Notes under the pieces: generated by a model
What the model saw: only the letters and a program-made list of their open reading frames with translations
Database searches by the model: none
Told to the model about the DNA's origin: nothing
Part shown: in pieces, positions 52,101-59,836 of the stretch
Layout: each line of letters begins with the position of its first letter
How positions within the stretch are numbered: position 1 is the first letter of the stretch
Program-made: the position numbers and the translations under genes
NCBI GenBank assembly: GCA_963575745.1
Contig: CAUYUJ010019596.1
Location: 112,034 to 176,033, forward strand
Direction: 5' to 3'
Source: Prorocentrum cordatum
Taxonomy: Eukaryota; Sar; Dinophyceae; Prorocentrales; Prorocentraceae
DNA length: 64,000 bases

Positions 52101-52448
52101 CTTCAAGAACGACTTGACCGTGGGCAGTTGAGTTTACCAGTTGACGCTTTTATTGATTGTATGGACCTGTGGGAGCTATGTTGTGGACTTCGAGGAACAC
52201 CGCAGGACAAGTCACAGCGTTTGGGTATTCTTTCTCTTCGAGAAGAGCGAAGAACTTTAAGGCTACGACGAATTTATCATGTTCGAACGAAGTGGATGGT
52301 TTCAGATATGTTGACAAAGTATGTTGGAGCAGATTCCAAGTCACCTTTGGAGTTGATCACCACCGGCTGTTGGACGATTGAAGGCACACTACGAGTCAGG
52401 CAAGGATTTGGACTGGATAGTACCACGTCAGGCACAACGAGACCATAA
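46164..52448 (+). CDS. pol: pol polyprotein: methyltransferase-like domain, integrase, reverse transcriptase, RNase H
   Basis: Numbering from the TTG at 46209 (not a real start). Residues about 90-280: Trp-Cys-Ser-Gly-Ser-Ser, Asp-Leu-Arg-Tyr-Gly-Trp-Asp-Leu, Glu-Pro-Arg-Cys-Lys-Tyr-Trp-Ser, and a Cys-x-Cys...His-x-His-Leu-x-Gly end; this resembles a SAM-methyltransferase fold. About 585-630: HHCC zinc site (His-Glu-Arg-Phe-Trp-His, CKACEVC). About 650-745: integrase core with Asp-Leu-Phe-Phe, Thr-Asp-Gln-Glu-Gly-Gly and Val-Glu-Arg-His, exactly 35 residues between the second Asp and the Glu. About 1420-1800: RVT_2 reverse transcriptase with Leu-Asp-Ile-Ser-Thr-Ala-Phe-Leu and Val-Asp-Asp. 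About 1860-2000: RNase H with Thr-Asp-Ala-Ser and His-Ala-Glu-Thr. A Pro-rich spacer lies between integrase and RT. No internal stops. Confidence 0.88.
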   Translation, partial: GSRDSFSLSPGHDAKLFTPDTLTSFSSTTRKYYRDWQALSSKESFSLWNGEPLFPSHLLPEELAVARTEFNSIPEMFYTTYTWLPIITPENYDAFEAAMAKGPYCGYPILWSWCSGSSHLSLCMASLPFLCAVLFPIDLRYGWDLTHRPHQLKLQRADKTFKPRVTTMEPRCKYWSHMGTGRDIKDTIELRESEMPMLKFMTSHAVKIKQDFRDNLVENPRSSSIWTKSPLAALLDHPAYSDQRYNTCMCAFSSEKDGRRNKKDTTLISTVCLSYSVMRCSCKKEHIHLQGYDKETHRKRTAAAAMFSKKFCAALCKDILPLESKEPGISINKFSRAFPAAADDEAEDEAPLAKLPAGPKSIDDLMEEFKNIDTKSINITLDTFTPTEEQWIKAAILSIIDYTMSFGVPGTPTGRILMLPGTGWPRQEGARVLCHVLDQVYTTRTVTSQCHMSEAHKIDETELSNPDDYKDRIRFLGNKDGHYHMSVVKDWRSAPEDDAVTTAIYIITLFGVLLSDIILDGPPGRRDQARRLKGKQPRPTQGPYATPPEKPGPLEASTEDAIEKIEINGRVLSRTKPNMELRELPKKLTHANEKDRAGLLRLLHERFWHNSPLDVMKLLQAMLLPHAIVLQGMEICKACEVCQQWAKRHLRPQIKSFLATVFNEMVQHDLFFLWDETFMILIDEATKWKTGDHLINKTGPVLVKALTYLWIRIWGAMQNLLTDQEGGLMGHEATKLCDRHEINRLAIGKGGTTTKGLVERHLALLKLSMLKLKQSSQAEGLDLSYSDICYECCAGHNCILNYGGSTPQLALTGQLPRTIAIDSETITSMTGALEKRPDYMESMARARLLARQAIVQSVIQDRLAQASKITQHQHEPELLVPGTICDIWREPARKDECGWRGPAEVISLERRAGSAIVKHQGQPLIIPLRHLRRHVLTEHYITELSKKNDTSSFYMHYDLVNPTMVKAAATFLAPYQIYADGVLVPSETLYDLMDLVDGATPTKLYWFGLVWQQEQYRYVPSEEACDSCKPLALGIKIFNDTFKPVHGILYGSQVRQLPQIEYAQWALLLRWRREDRADYSIRVRRPDLALRYTAEQSTNYSTVMLYSYDHCEDLDKHFDPPELDWSDFSMIDWPDDLSDIVIPDQQPPRDPPAPPARAPPFPPFRSNAIPPQEPGQPPDQPSHGQPSTAPATAGTPQLNVPGDQIVDSDDDMEEIPAHGHDHDLPPAPGPAPRRIPRDAPMGPPSLQPQHRDTQGSEDSLQTPATPDKLPYVPLDLDKPKTSTAEKQKAVDPPDASQSPPQKRGRSSSPYPWPSPWQRESPPRPPTASTGRYQPGASSSSTDLPAATPGTSSTQPAPADSTEPPILPIRKDEAPAGEQPSTSTDRTLEYCDDPDGDPRVLYQGMIDHLDIPKIVNLCERLPDGTHKQSMGEIYDEMISNLSDDFDFVSPTLYSDSDRYLCFHYDLRESMVFRVDDSTANLTDDEMRRFAKLVIAGGHKELQAFVTHDIFEPVLRDHLPDKANIVDCTWVRKWKVKHVEVKSRLCARGCFDRQKNFIEKHSSTATRLSQRLVLSLGCCEGILHVNDENDGDVDTESLDISTAFLQGLGCDNLREKARNLGYEYREDRTVYIIPPENVWSHFRRMPEASSSWKVADKDRHRYALKCLRAVYGFTDAPLMFQLALLEFLKDKTGAKSSVFDDDYLYWGIVYKGNKVIVLVMTVHVDDLQITGSRFYRDWIHKKLESRFGKLKRQTMPYTHAGLQLERVVPACIRIHQDQFTSCLSPCVIPKERVDVPDAPCTAAEHKTFRSLLCGALWACQTRLEELFNVVSLQTKLQSPTIKDLLAINAVIKRLKKNPEKFGIYYRKLKAPLRISCITDASSANKNSNFATEGVTIGLQEDRLHFPLCDRQDYLQDNLINRLSGKLHALVVTSTKSKRVSHSTSHAETLAAARGVPMAQIIGMRLTEPKINILCGPQKPLQLQERLDRGQLSLPVDAFIDCMDLWELCCGLRGTPQDKSQRLGILSLREERRTLRLRRIYHVRTKWMVSDMLTKYVGADSKSPLELITTGCWTIEGTLRVRQGFGLDSTTSGTTRP

Positions 52449-52803
52449 GTTTCCAGTTCGAGTTTCTCATCATGACCTGGAGTTTGGTTTCTTATAGAGA
52501 TGCTATATGCATAGCTCCACATGTATACTGCTGTTCGACCTTCACTGTGGAGCTGGTATTTCATGTTCACCTTTATCGGCTACCTCTCCGAGATAGAGTT
52601 CATCAGATTTGTTTCAATGGATTTATTCCAGTTTATATATCTCATTGGACTGATATTTGGTGGCCGTGGTGGACCTGATAAGCCTATTCTGGCTTGCTTA
52701 GGACTGCTATCATACTCTTTTCCTTTCTCACTCCGTCTTAGAGCCGCTACCGAACTCCAGTAAAACCGACTGGTTTTAATTTTTATAAGATCCAACATGT
52801 CCT

Positions 52804-52816
52804 AAAGAAAGTAGGA
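52804..52816 (+). other. Polypurine tract candidate
   Basis: AAAGAAAGTAGGA ends 7 nt before the 3' LTR, the position expected for plus-strand priming. The 52449-52803 stretch is untranslated; short ORFs there have no features. Confidence 0.5.
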
Positions 52817-52823
52817 CCAGAGT

Positions 52824-53037
52824 TGAGATTATTATGTCTAGGACCTGTTAGGCATGTTGTCTCATAAGCTAGAAACAGTAGTTCCTATTGAGACGCGTTT
52901 TTGCACTGCACCGAACTGTAATGTACTGGCTCAAGTCAAAGCAGTAAAAGATTCTCATCTTTATTGCCAGTAGTTCATATAGCTTTCGCTTAACGAACTT
53001 AACATTTCCAGTTCAGGATTTTCATCAGAATCTGGAG
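52824..53037 (+). repeat. 3' LTR
   Basis: 214 bp, same length as the 5' LTR with four substitutions. It is followed at once by a C-run (53038-53050), the other half of the poly-C target. Confidence 0.9.
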
Positions 53038-53059
53038 CCCCCCCCCCCCCCAGGAAACC

Positions 53060-53375
53060 GCTTGGCGTCAGGTAGTCTGAAAGTGGTGCGCCAGATAATC
53101 TTCAGGCATCAGGTTCTAGTCTGAAGATCGCATGGCGTTATATCATTTCCATACATAAATTCCTACTCTGAAGATCGTCTGGCGACATATGATCTGAAGA
53201 TCGTATGACGTCAGACCATCTTCAGATATAAGTGTCTGCCCTGAAGATTGTCTGACGTCATATGGTTGTCAGATATACGTATCTAATCTGAAGATCGTCT
53301 GACGTCAGGCGGCCTTCAGATATAGGTTTCTAATCTGAAGGTCGGCTGACGTCATATGGTATTCAGAACAGAGCC
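53060..53375 (+). repeat. Tandem repeat with TGACGTCA sites and CTGAAGA/TCTTCAG arms
   Basis: Five to six imperfect units of about 62 bp: CTGAAGATCGTCTGACGTCA, then a TCTTCAGATATA-like half, then a spacer. Each unit is a dyad (CTGAAGA...TCTTCAG). TGACGTCA, a CREB/ATF-type palindrome, occurs at about 53207,  53250, 53298 and 53348. No ORF. Confidence 0.8.
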
Positions 53376-53820
53376 CGTGCTCTGAGGATAGGGTCGAGGA
53401 TGCGAGGGCGAGGATGGATGCGACGACGACGACCCTGGCGCCCAAGGCGCCCAGGCGTCGGCAGGGAGCCCCCAGGCACGCTGATCAGGCGCGCGGGCTC
53501 CCTGGCCGACAAACTCTCGTGCATTCTGAAGCACCTGCGCAGGCTGAGGAACTCGACCGTTCGCCGCCGACAGGCGACGGGGGATGGCACAAACAATGAC
53601 GCGGAGGAATAGGAACCCCATGATATTGCCAAGGCCTTGCGGCCTGCGCCGCCGACCGCGAAGGGCGCCGACGAGGGCGATGAAGACATGGTGACCATGC
53701 CACATGCTCGGGACATGGGGCTGGGGACTTGGACAAGAAGTAGGAGGCGGAGGAGGAGGGGGGGGGGGGGGGGGGCAGGGGGGGAGGACGAGGAGAAGGA
53801 GGGGGAGTAGGATGGGGGCA

Positions 53821-53867
<47 letters not shown>

Positions 53868-53899
53868 GGCGAGGAGGACGAGGGGCAGCAGAAGAAGAA

Positions 53900-55297
53900 G
53901 GGAAGGGGTGGGAGGGGGTGGGCGAGCAGCGCCCCAGCGAGGCGCTGGCTGGGTGTCTCGGCTCGGACAAAAGCACGCTGATCCACGTCCTCCACTTGCT
54001 CGGCGTGGAGCGCGACATGAGGATGCGTTTCTGCTCCCCCTCTTATTATGTGTGCTTTTCCCCCTCCCCCTTTCCTCCGCCATGTCCTCCGCCCTCGTCC
54101 TCGCCCTTCTCCCCCAAGACCATCTACGACGACTGCGATGAGACGGGTTGCTCGGGAAGCCCTCGGAGTGCCACCCCTAATCACAACCTAGAGAGGAGAT
54201 GAGAAGGGCGACGCAGCTGACCAAGGGAGGGGATGTTGAGGAGAGGGGGGGGGGGGCTGGGGAGGGGACGCTAATGAGCACGAAAGAGGAGGGAGCGAAA
54301 ACGGAAGAGGAGGATCGGGCTGGGGAGGGCCGCAGACAAGGTGAATGGTGAGGGGCCTCGGGGAAGACGGCCAACGCGCAGGGGGCGCGGGCGGCTGTAA
54401 AATCTGCCCCTAGCCCGCCGGTGCCGACTACGCCGAGGTGGGAACTTTCTACCCTCTGCTGCCCGGCGCCATCGACGGCGACGCCATCGCCTGCGCCGAG
54501 CATGCCCCCGACGCCGCCGCCGCTGGAGGACGCGCGGGCGGGCGGGTGGGTGGGGGCGGGGGGCGGCGGCCTGAGGGCGGTTAACAGTCGCGCAAGGACA
54601 AAAGGGATAGGGGGGGGGGCGGGGAGAAGGGGGCGAGGCAGGATTGGGGGAGGGATGGCGGCGGGAAGGGCGAGGGGAGGAATAGGGGGCCAGGGCGGAG
54701 GGGGGGGAAGAGGGGGCCAGGACAGAAGGAAAGGGGGGCCAGGACGGAAGGAACGTGAATGGAAGAAGGTGGGAGAGGGGGGATGGATGGAAGAGGGAGG
54801 GCGACACGTCTCGCACCCCTGCCCGTGCCCCATCCCGTGCCTTGCCCACCTCAACGGGGGCCCGCGTAGTCCCCACTTGTCAATGCCCCGACCTCCAGCC
54901 GATCCAGGACGGCAGCGGCGATGGTGGTTGTCCAGATGATGCCGCAACAGATGTTGATCTTCCCGTTGATAAAGATGGAGACGCGATCTCCGACGCGCAG
55001 CTCAAGGGGCTTCCATTTCCCGCCCCTTTCGAGGATAATGATAATGAGGAGGAGGATGAGGAGGGGAAGAGGATGTCTCGAACGAAACGATGGTTGCTTG
55101 CAAAACAGGTTAAAACCCAATGGGGTGTTCACGGTTTTAGCGTCTTGGGCGATCTTGGAGGTTCTCGGATGACGCTTCGACATCATCGCCCCTCCGCACT
55201 TCGCTATCATGCGATTTTTCGGGCGGTGCCCATAGCGATTTGGCATTTAATTAAAGCCCGAGACGCCGCCGCCGATTTCAAGATTCAAATCTTGTGA
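53900..55297 (+). CDS. Exon-like islands of an unrecognised gene in low-complexity DNA
   Basis: Three islands read as protein: about 53925-54015 (Gly-Cys-Leu-Gly-Ser-Asp-Lys-Ser-Thr-Leu-Ile-His, P-loop-like but with Asp for the second Gly), about 54435-54545 (Asp-Tyr-Ala-Glu-Val-Gly-Thr-Phe-Tyr-Pro-Leu-Leu) and about 54935-55297 (acidic part then Lys-Thr-Gln-Trp-Gly-Val-His-Gly-Phe-Ser-Val-Leu-Gly, ending at 55297). They are separated by poly-G, GGA and CCC tracts typical of introns here. I could not fix splice sites or phases, and I recognise no family. 53376-53900 and 54016-54430 hold poly-G, GGA and GAC-rich sequence. Confidence 0.25.
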
Positions 55298-55548
55298 GGA
55301 TGTCTCTGACGAAAGGCTGCGTTGGCCCCAGTGGCCGTCCTACTTGGGGAGGGGGAGGGGAACGGGGCGGATCGTGGGGAGGAGAAGGGTAATGAATAGG
55401 AGAATGACGACGCAGTTCTTCCCCCCTGCAGCGCAAGGAGCTCAGGTGGAGGCGCGCTCGCAGATTTCGAACCGTAGCCAGCGCGCTCGAGGCCCCCCCA
55501 TTTCCCTTTCTCTTCCTCAAGGCCTACCCGTCCACAGCACCTCTCCAG

Positions 55549-55782
55549 ATGCCTCCAGCTGCGGCACCCGAAGCAGCGGCGCCAGCTGCGGCGGCGGCCG
55601 CGCCGCCGAAGGCGGTGCCGCCAGCTACGCCGCCGCCAGCAGCAGTAGCAGCAGCAGCATCAGCATCATCAGCAGCAGCAGCAGCGCAGCCGCAGCAGCA
55701 GACAGAGCAGGGCAAACGCGAGCCGCTGGCGGCCGCCTGGGTCGACGAGGCCAACGTCCTCTTCATTCAGCAGTGGAGCAAA
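55549..55782 (+). CDS. Exon-like Ala-rich segment
   Basis: ATG at 55549, then an Ala/Pro tract from GCA/GCC/GCG repeats, then a well-formed Trp-Val-Asp-Glu-Ala-Asn-Val-Leu-Phe-Ile-Gln-Gln-Trp-Ser end. It stops making sense at a good donor, AAAAC|GTACGTGGG (about 55786). The next coding segment is not identified. It may be part of the same gene as the islands upstream. Confidence 0.3.
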
Positions 55783-55840
55783 ACGTACGTGGGGATGTGG
55801 GGGATCGCGTGGCCCCCTCAATTCTAAAAGCTCCGCGCAT

Positions 55841-56080
55841 CCCCACCACCCCGTCCAGAAATGAGCCCCGGGGGGGGGGGGGCGAGCTGGCGAGGGGCGC
55901 GGGGGAAGATGCAGAAGAGCAGGGGGGGGGGGGGAGGGGGGGGGGAGGGGGGGGGGAGATGAGGAGGCGGGAGACGAGGAGGGGGGGATGGAGGAGGGCG
56001 AGGACGTGGAGGGCGAGAAGGAGGAGATGGAGAAGGAGAAGGAGAAGGAGACGGAGGAGGAGGAGGCTGAGGAGGAGGGG
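55841..56080 (+). repeat. Long direct repeat, copy 1
   Basis: It starts CACCCCGTCCAGAAATGAGC and continues through GGGGGAAGATGCAGAAGA, G-runs, GGATGGAGGAGGGCGAGG and GAGAAGGAGAAGGAGACGG. The other copy starts at 63749 and runs off the window. Confidence 0.85.
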
Positions 56081-56161
56081 GATGATGAGGAGGAGGAGGA
56101 GGAGGAGGAGGGGGAGGAGGAGGAGGAAGGGGGAGGAGGGAGGGGGGGGGGGGGAAACATG

Positions 56162-58088
56162 AGGAGGAGGAGGAGGACAAGGGCGAGCTTGGGGGCCTCT
56201 CGGGCCGTCCTTGGGGCCTCTTGGCCGTGGGTTGCGCGCGAAGGTGGCAGGTTGGCGCCCGGGGCGCGCTTCCCCAACAGGTGCGTCAGGCTAGCAAAGG
56301 GCGCGCGGGTTGCACCCAAGCTCTCCCGCCTCACACCTGGGGGGCGCTTCCGCAGAACGCGCGACCGCCCCCCTCGCCAGTGCGGACCCTCCACGGAATT
56401 CACCACCTTCCGCGCGCAGTTGTTGGGGGACGCCAAGATGATCATTGCAGCGCACGAAGCGGCAGAGCCCCTCAAACTCGCCTCCCCGGTTGCCCTTCTC
56501 ATAATTGACGAAGCAGGACAGGCCCGCGAGCTGATGGCCGCAATGTCCCTTGTGAGCGTCATACGCTCTGGCGGACACCTATTGCTGGTCGGCGATCCCA
56601 AGCAGCTTCCCCCCACCGCCCTCTCCAGGAAGGCAGCCGACCGCGGCCTGCGTCTCTCGATATTCGACCGGCTGCGCAACGCGCTAGGTGAGGACACCTC
56701 GGCAGTGGCGCAGCTGACCCTCTGCTACCGCACGCGCCCCCTCCTACTGTCCTGGCCCAGCGTGGTCTTCTACAACAAGGCAAGTAAGACAGGACTCACC
56801 GACCCCCTCAGGCAAAGGCCATCGGCAACAGAACTACCATGGCAGCAGATACTGCCCTGGGACAGTGCGCGACTCATCGAACTGGCCGAAGCCACCAAGT
56901 CCACCCCGGAGGACCTGGAGGAGCTACTGAGGGGCCTTCAGCCTCCTCCACGTAGCCCTGAGGAGAGACATCGGTTCCTCCTGGTCGACAACCCCATCAC
57001 TCGAGGTCTCGTCCAACCTCCATTCAGGGTGCGCGAATCTCCCAGAGGCTGCGCAGACGGTGGACATCGCGCGGGCGCTCTTGCCAGCCATGGAGAAGGG
57101 GGCCACAGTCCTCGCAGTGGTTGGCTATCAATTGCAGTGCGCTGTACTCGAGAACGGCTGGCCCCAGACAGGGCGCAACATCAGCGGCACTTTGGGACAG
57201 GCCAAGGCCAGGGAGAAAGGGGTCGGCAAAGGTGAGGCAATCAGAGCAAGCGACTACACCTCTCTCCCCCCCGAACGGGAAAGCGAGCGCATAGGACGCG
57301 AACGCGTGTTCGAGCAATGGAGTTCCCCCCTCGTGGAATCGACCTACGCTTTCAAGGGCTACGTCAAGTTGCAGAGGAGTACCTGGCCAACGGCAGACTC
57401 GCCATTTCCACCATTGACTCGAGCCAAGGTGGGGAGGCGGACGTCGTGATCTACCTGACCACGCGCTCCAACTTTTGGCACGACTGGGGCTTTATGGACA
57501 ACCCCAACAGAGTGAACGTCGCAATCACGCGGGCCACCTCCAACGCGGTCATAATCGGGGACGGAAGGATGTTCGGCACTGCCACTGGAGCACACCTTAG
57601 GGAGCTCTCCGAGTACGGGAGGATGGCCAAGCTATGGGTCCGCTTCCAGGGGGCCAACCTGGGCAGCAGAACCACGCTGCACATTGATCAGAAGTTTAAC
57701 CCTATCACGGACCTCGCGACATGGATTCCCCCCGCTCCCACGCGCGCAGGGGGCGACAGCGTAAAGGGCCTAGACGACGCCATCAAGAAGGCCAAAGCCA
57801 GAACGGAGAGCACCTTCGCAGACCGCATCGCGGCGCCACTCGACCCCCAGTTCTCTTGGGACAAGCTGAGCGCTGCTCTCTCGGATAGCATGCGGAAGTT
57901 GGTGGACGACCCCACGGTGGCCATCCTTCTGTACACTGTCCGGGCTGCACCCCCACCAGTGGCAAATGGGGGCCACCCCCAGGCAGCCGGGCAGCTTCGA
58001 CAGGAAAGCCTGGAGCCACCTCGGCTACTGCTTAGACGTGGAGGTTGGAATCGACGCCAGCAACCTCGTGTATAATTATACTGTGTAA
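56162..58088 (+). pseudogene. UPF1-like SF1 helicase, N-terminally truncated, frameshifted
   Basis: The frame from 55988 enters real protein after about 56230. Motif II is Leu-Leu-Ile-Ile-Asp-Glu-Ala-Gly-Gln-Ala (56492-56521); motif III is Val-Gly-Asp-Pro-Lys-Gln-Leu-Pro-Pro-Thr (about 56587); a Cys-Tyr-Arg-Thr-Arg-Pro segment follows. A shift near 57030 leads to Ala-Val-Val-Gly-Tyr-Gln-Leu-Gln; another between 57240 and 57325 leads to motif V (Thr-Ile-Asp-Ser-Ser-Gln-Gly-Gly-Glu) and motif VI (Arg-Val-Asn-Val-Ala-Ile-Thr-Arg-Ala). A last shift near 57975 gives a C-terminus ending at TAA 58086-58088. The Walker A motif and N-terminal domains are missing. The family is UPF1/SMG2-like SF1; the role in this context is unknown. 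Confidence 0.68.
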
Positions 58089-58094
58089 CCTCAC

Positions 58095-59804
58095 GTGGGC
58101 AGCCTTGGTCTGGTTCCTTGGACTGGGCACGCCGTGGCACGACAAGCAGCTAGGCGTCGCACGCGACTCGCTCCCGCCGCCGCCCCACAAGGTTGGGGGC
58201 AACCGCCGCCCCAAGGCCTCCAGCCGCCGCGCCCCCCAGAGCACGCTCCCACAGTTTCCCGCGGCCTGGGGCAGCTCCACCTGCCGGTGCAGACGCCACA
58301 GGGTGCACCCAGGAATGGAGAACCTGCATGCCCTACTCAGGACCGATAAGATCGATGCAGATTTCACGCAAACCTTAGTAGGAGACGACAGGCAGCCCCT
58401 CAATCCCCCCACGCTCAGAGTGCTACTAGTGGTGATGATGTGCAGCTGCGCGAGCCCCGCGCCACACTCTGGCCCTTCCCGTACCCAGAGGCCACAGGCG
58501 ACATTCTTGAGGCCATGATGGGCCTGTGTCTTCCGTGGCAGGAGGCTCACAAAGAGTTCCGCGCCCAGTTCGCTGAGACGTGGGGTGTCCAGCTCGCGGA
58601 CCTCGCCTCCCTCCGCACCGAGCTTGCTGAGGTCATACGCCACACTAGCACCTTGACCACATATGCCCATCACCACGAGGTTGCTGCCAAGCACGAATAT
58701 CCGAAGACATGGGCAGGAATACAGACACACGATTTCACCCTGGAGGCCCCCCTACGCGCGCTGGAGACTCTGGTCCGGCCAGCCGACGTCACGCCGCTAA
58801 ACAGCGGAGGGTGCCCCATCTGCCAGCTGCACGCAGCCTTGGCGGGGTCAGAGGTGGGACTAGGCAGCCCGCAGACCATGGCCGACCTCCAGTACATTGG
58901 GGGCGGGGCAGCAATCCCCAACCACCGACTTGACGAGGACATCCCGGCCCCCCCGGCCCCAGGAACCTCATTGCCCCCCCCAGTCGCGCGCGACGAGCGC
59001 TTCTGCAGGCGACAGAAGGATGCCACTTACAACTGCGACGGATGCACCAGCGTCGGGCTAAATGGTACTGCTGGCACCTGGGAAGACGACGACACTCGGG
59101 AGCTGCTAGCCCAGAACCGTGCGCAGGCGTACGCGGAAGGCAAGAACTGCAGATGGCTCTGCGAGCGCTGCTGTGTCAGCTCGCTGGAAAGAAAAGGGAT
59201 ATGCGCCCCTGAACCCGACGCGACAGAACGCAGCTGCAGGAAGTCCATGCAGTGGCTACTACAAGAGTACAAACGCAGACTGGACGAAAATCGCGCACAG
59301 AAAAGGGCCAAGACACTCCCCTCCCTATCCAGCCTACCGCTGGGGTTCAGGGTGCCATCAGACGCCGCAGCCCCAACTTCTCTTAAGGAGCTCGTCCTAC
59401 TTACGCCGCCCCAGTTCCGCCCAGCCAGCGCTGGCACCACACTCCCACCGCGCCGGCTCACCGACGGCAGGTTCGGCACCGAGGTGCACCTAACCAAATG
59501 CTACTCGGCCACCTGTGACTTCTGTCCCCCCATTTCCCTCCTGCTGGAGTGGTCGCCAGGCGCGCCAGCCTGGGGCTGTTTCGTATGGCGCGCAGAGACG
59601 GATGCGGACTGCACCGAGCAGACAGGTCTCCCTCCGTGGGACGCAATGCCATCATTGTGGATCAAGAGGCAGTGGAACGCCAGCTGGGCTTGCAGGAGGT
59701 GCCCGGTTCACATCTGGGACATTGCCTCCAGCGCCCTCGACCGAATGCTGGGCCAATGCTCCAACGAGATATACCCAACTCCCCCACCGAGAGGCCAGCC
59801 ATGA
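58095..59804 (+). CDS. Cysteine-rich hypothetical protein H, one in-frame stop
   Basis: A single frame runs from about 58095 to 59804 with one TAA at 58347-58349. The first part is Pro/Gln-rich. After 58430 the protein is globular (Leu-Trp-Pro-Phe-Pro-Tyr-Pro-Glu-Ala, then helical), followed by clustered cysteines: CPIC, Cys...CDGC, Cys-x3-Cys-x2-CysCys, CDFC and CRRC, suggesting two or three zinc sites. No ATG marks a clear start before the stop; the first in-frame ATG after it gives Met-Met-Gly-Leu-Cys near 58515. It starts 7 nt after the helicase stop. Not recognised. Confidence 0.5.
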
Positions 59805-59836
59805 GCGAGATCTAAGAGGAGTGGGGCATCTACGAC

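Larger units (their letters stand above)
43060..53037 (+). mobile_element. Ty1/copia LTR retrotransposon, nearly complete (9.98 kb)
   Basis: It has identical-length 214-bp LTRs, a primer-binding site, gag, protease, integrase, reverse transcriptase and RNase H in copia order (integrase before RT), and a purine tract before the 3' LTR. LTRs differ at four sites (about 98% identity), so insertion is fairly recent. Both flanks are poly-C, so target duplication cannot be measured. The gag-protease part needs several frame changes and has one in-frame stop, while the 2079-codon pol frame is uninterrupted. Confidence 0.9.

Noticed and set aside
52472-52763. Short ORFs between pol and the 3' LTR as an env-like gene
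   Set aside because: Overlapping short frames, no signal peptide plus membrane layout, and copia elements normally lack env.
53925-54015. P-loop NTPase call
   Set aside because: The segment resembles GxxxxGKST but has Asp in place of the second Gly, and no other NTPase motif is visible.
53352-54184. Pro/Ser-rich minus-strand ORFs
   Set aside because: Complement of poly-G and GGA tracts; no ordered sequence.
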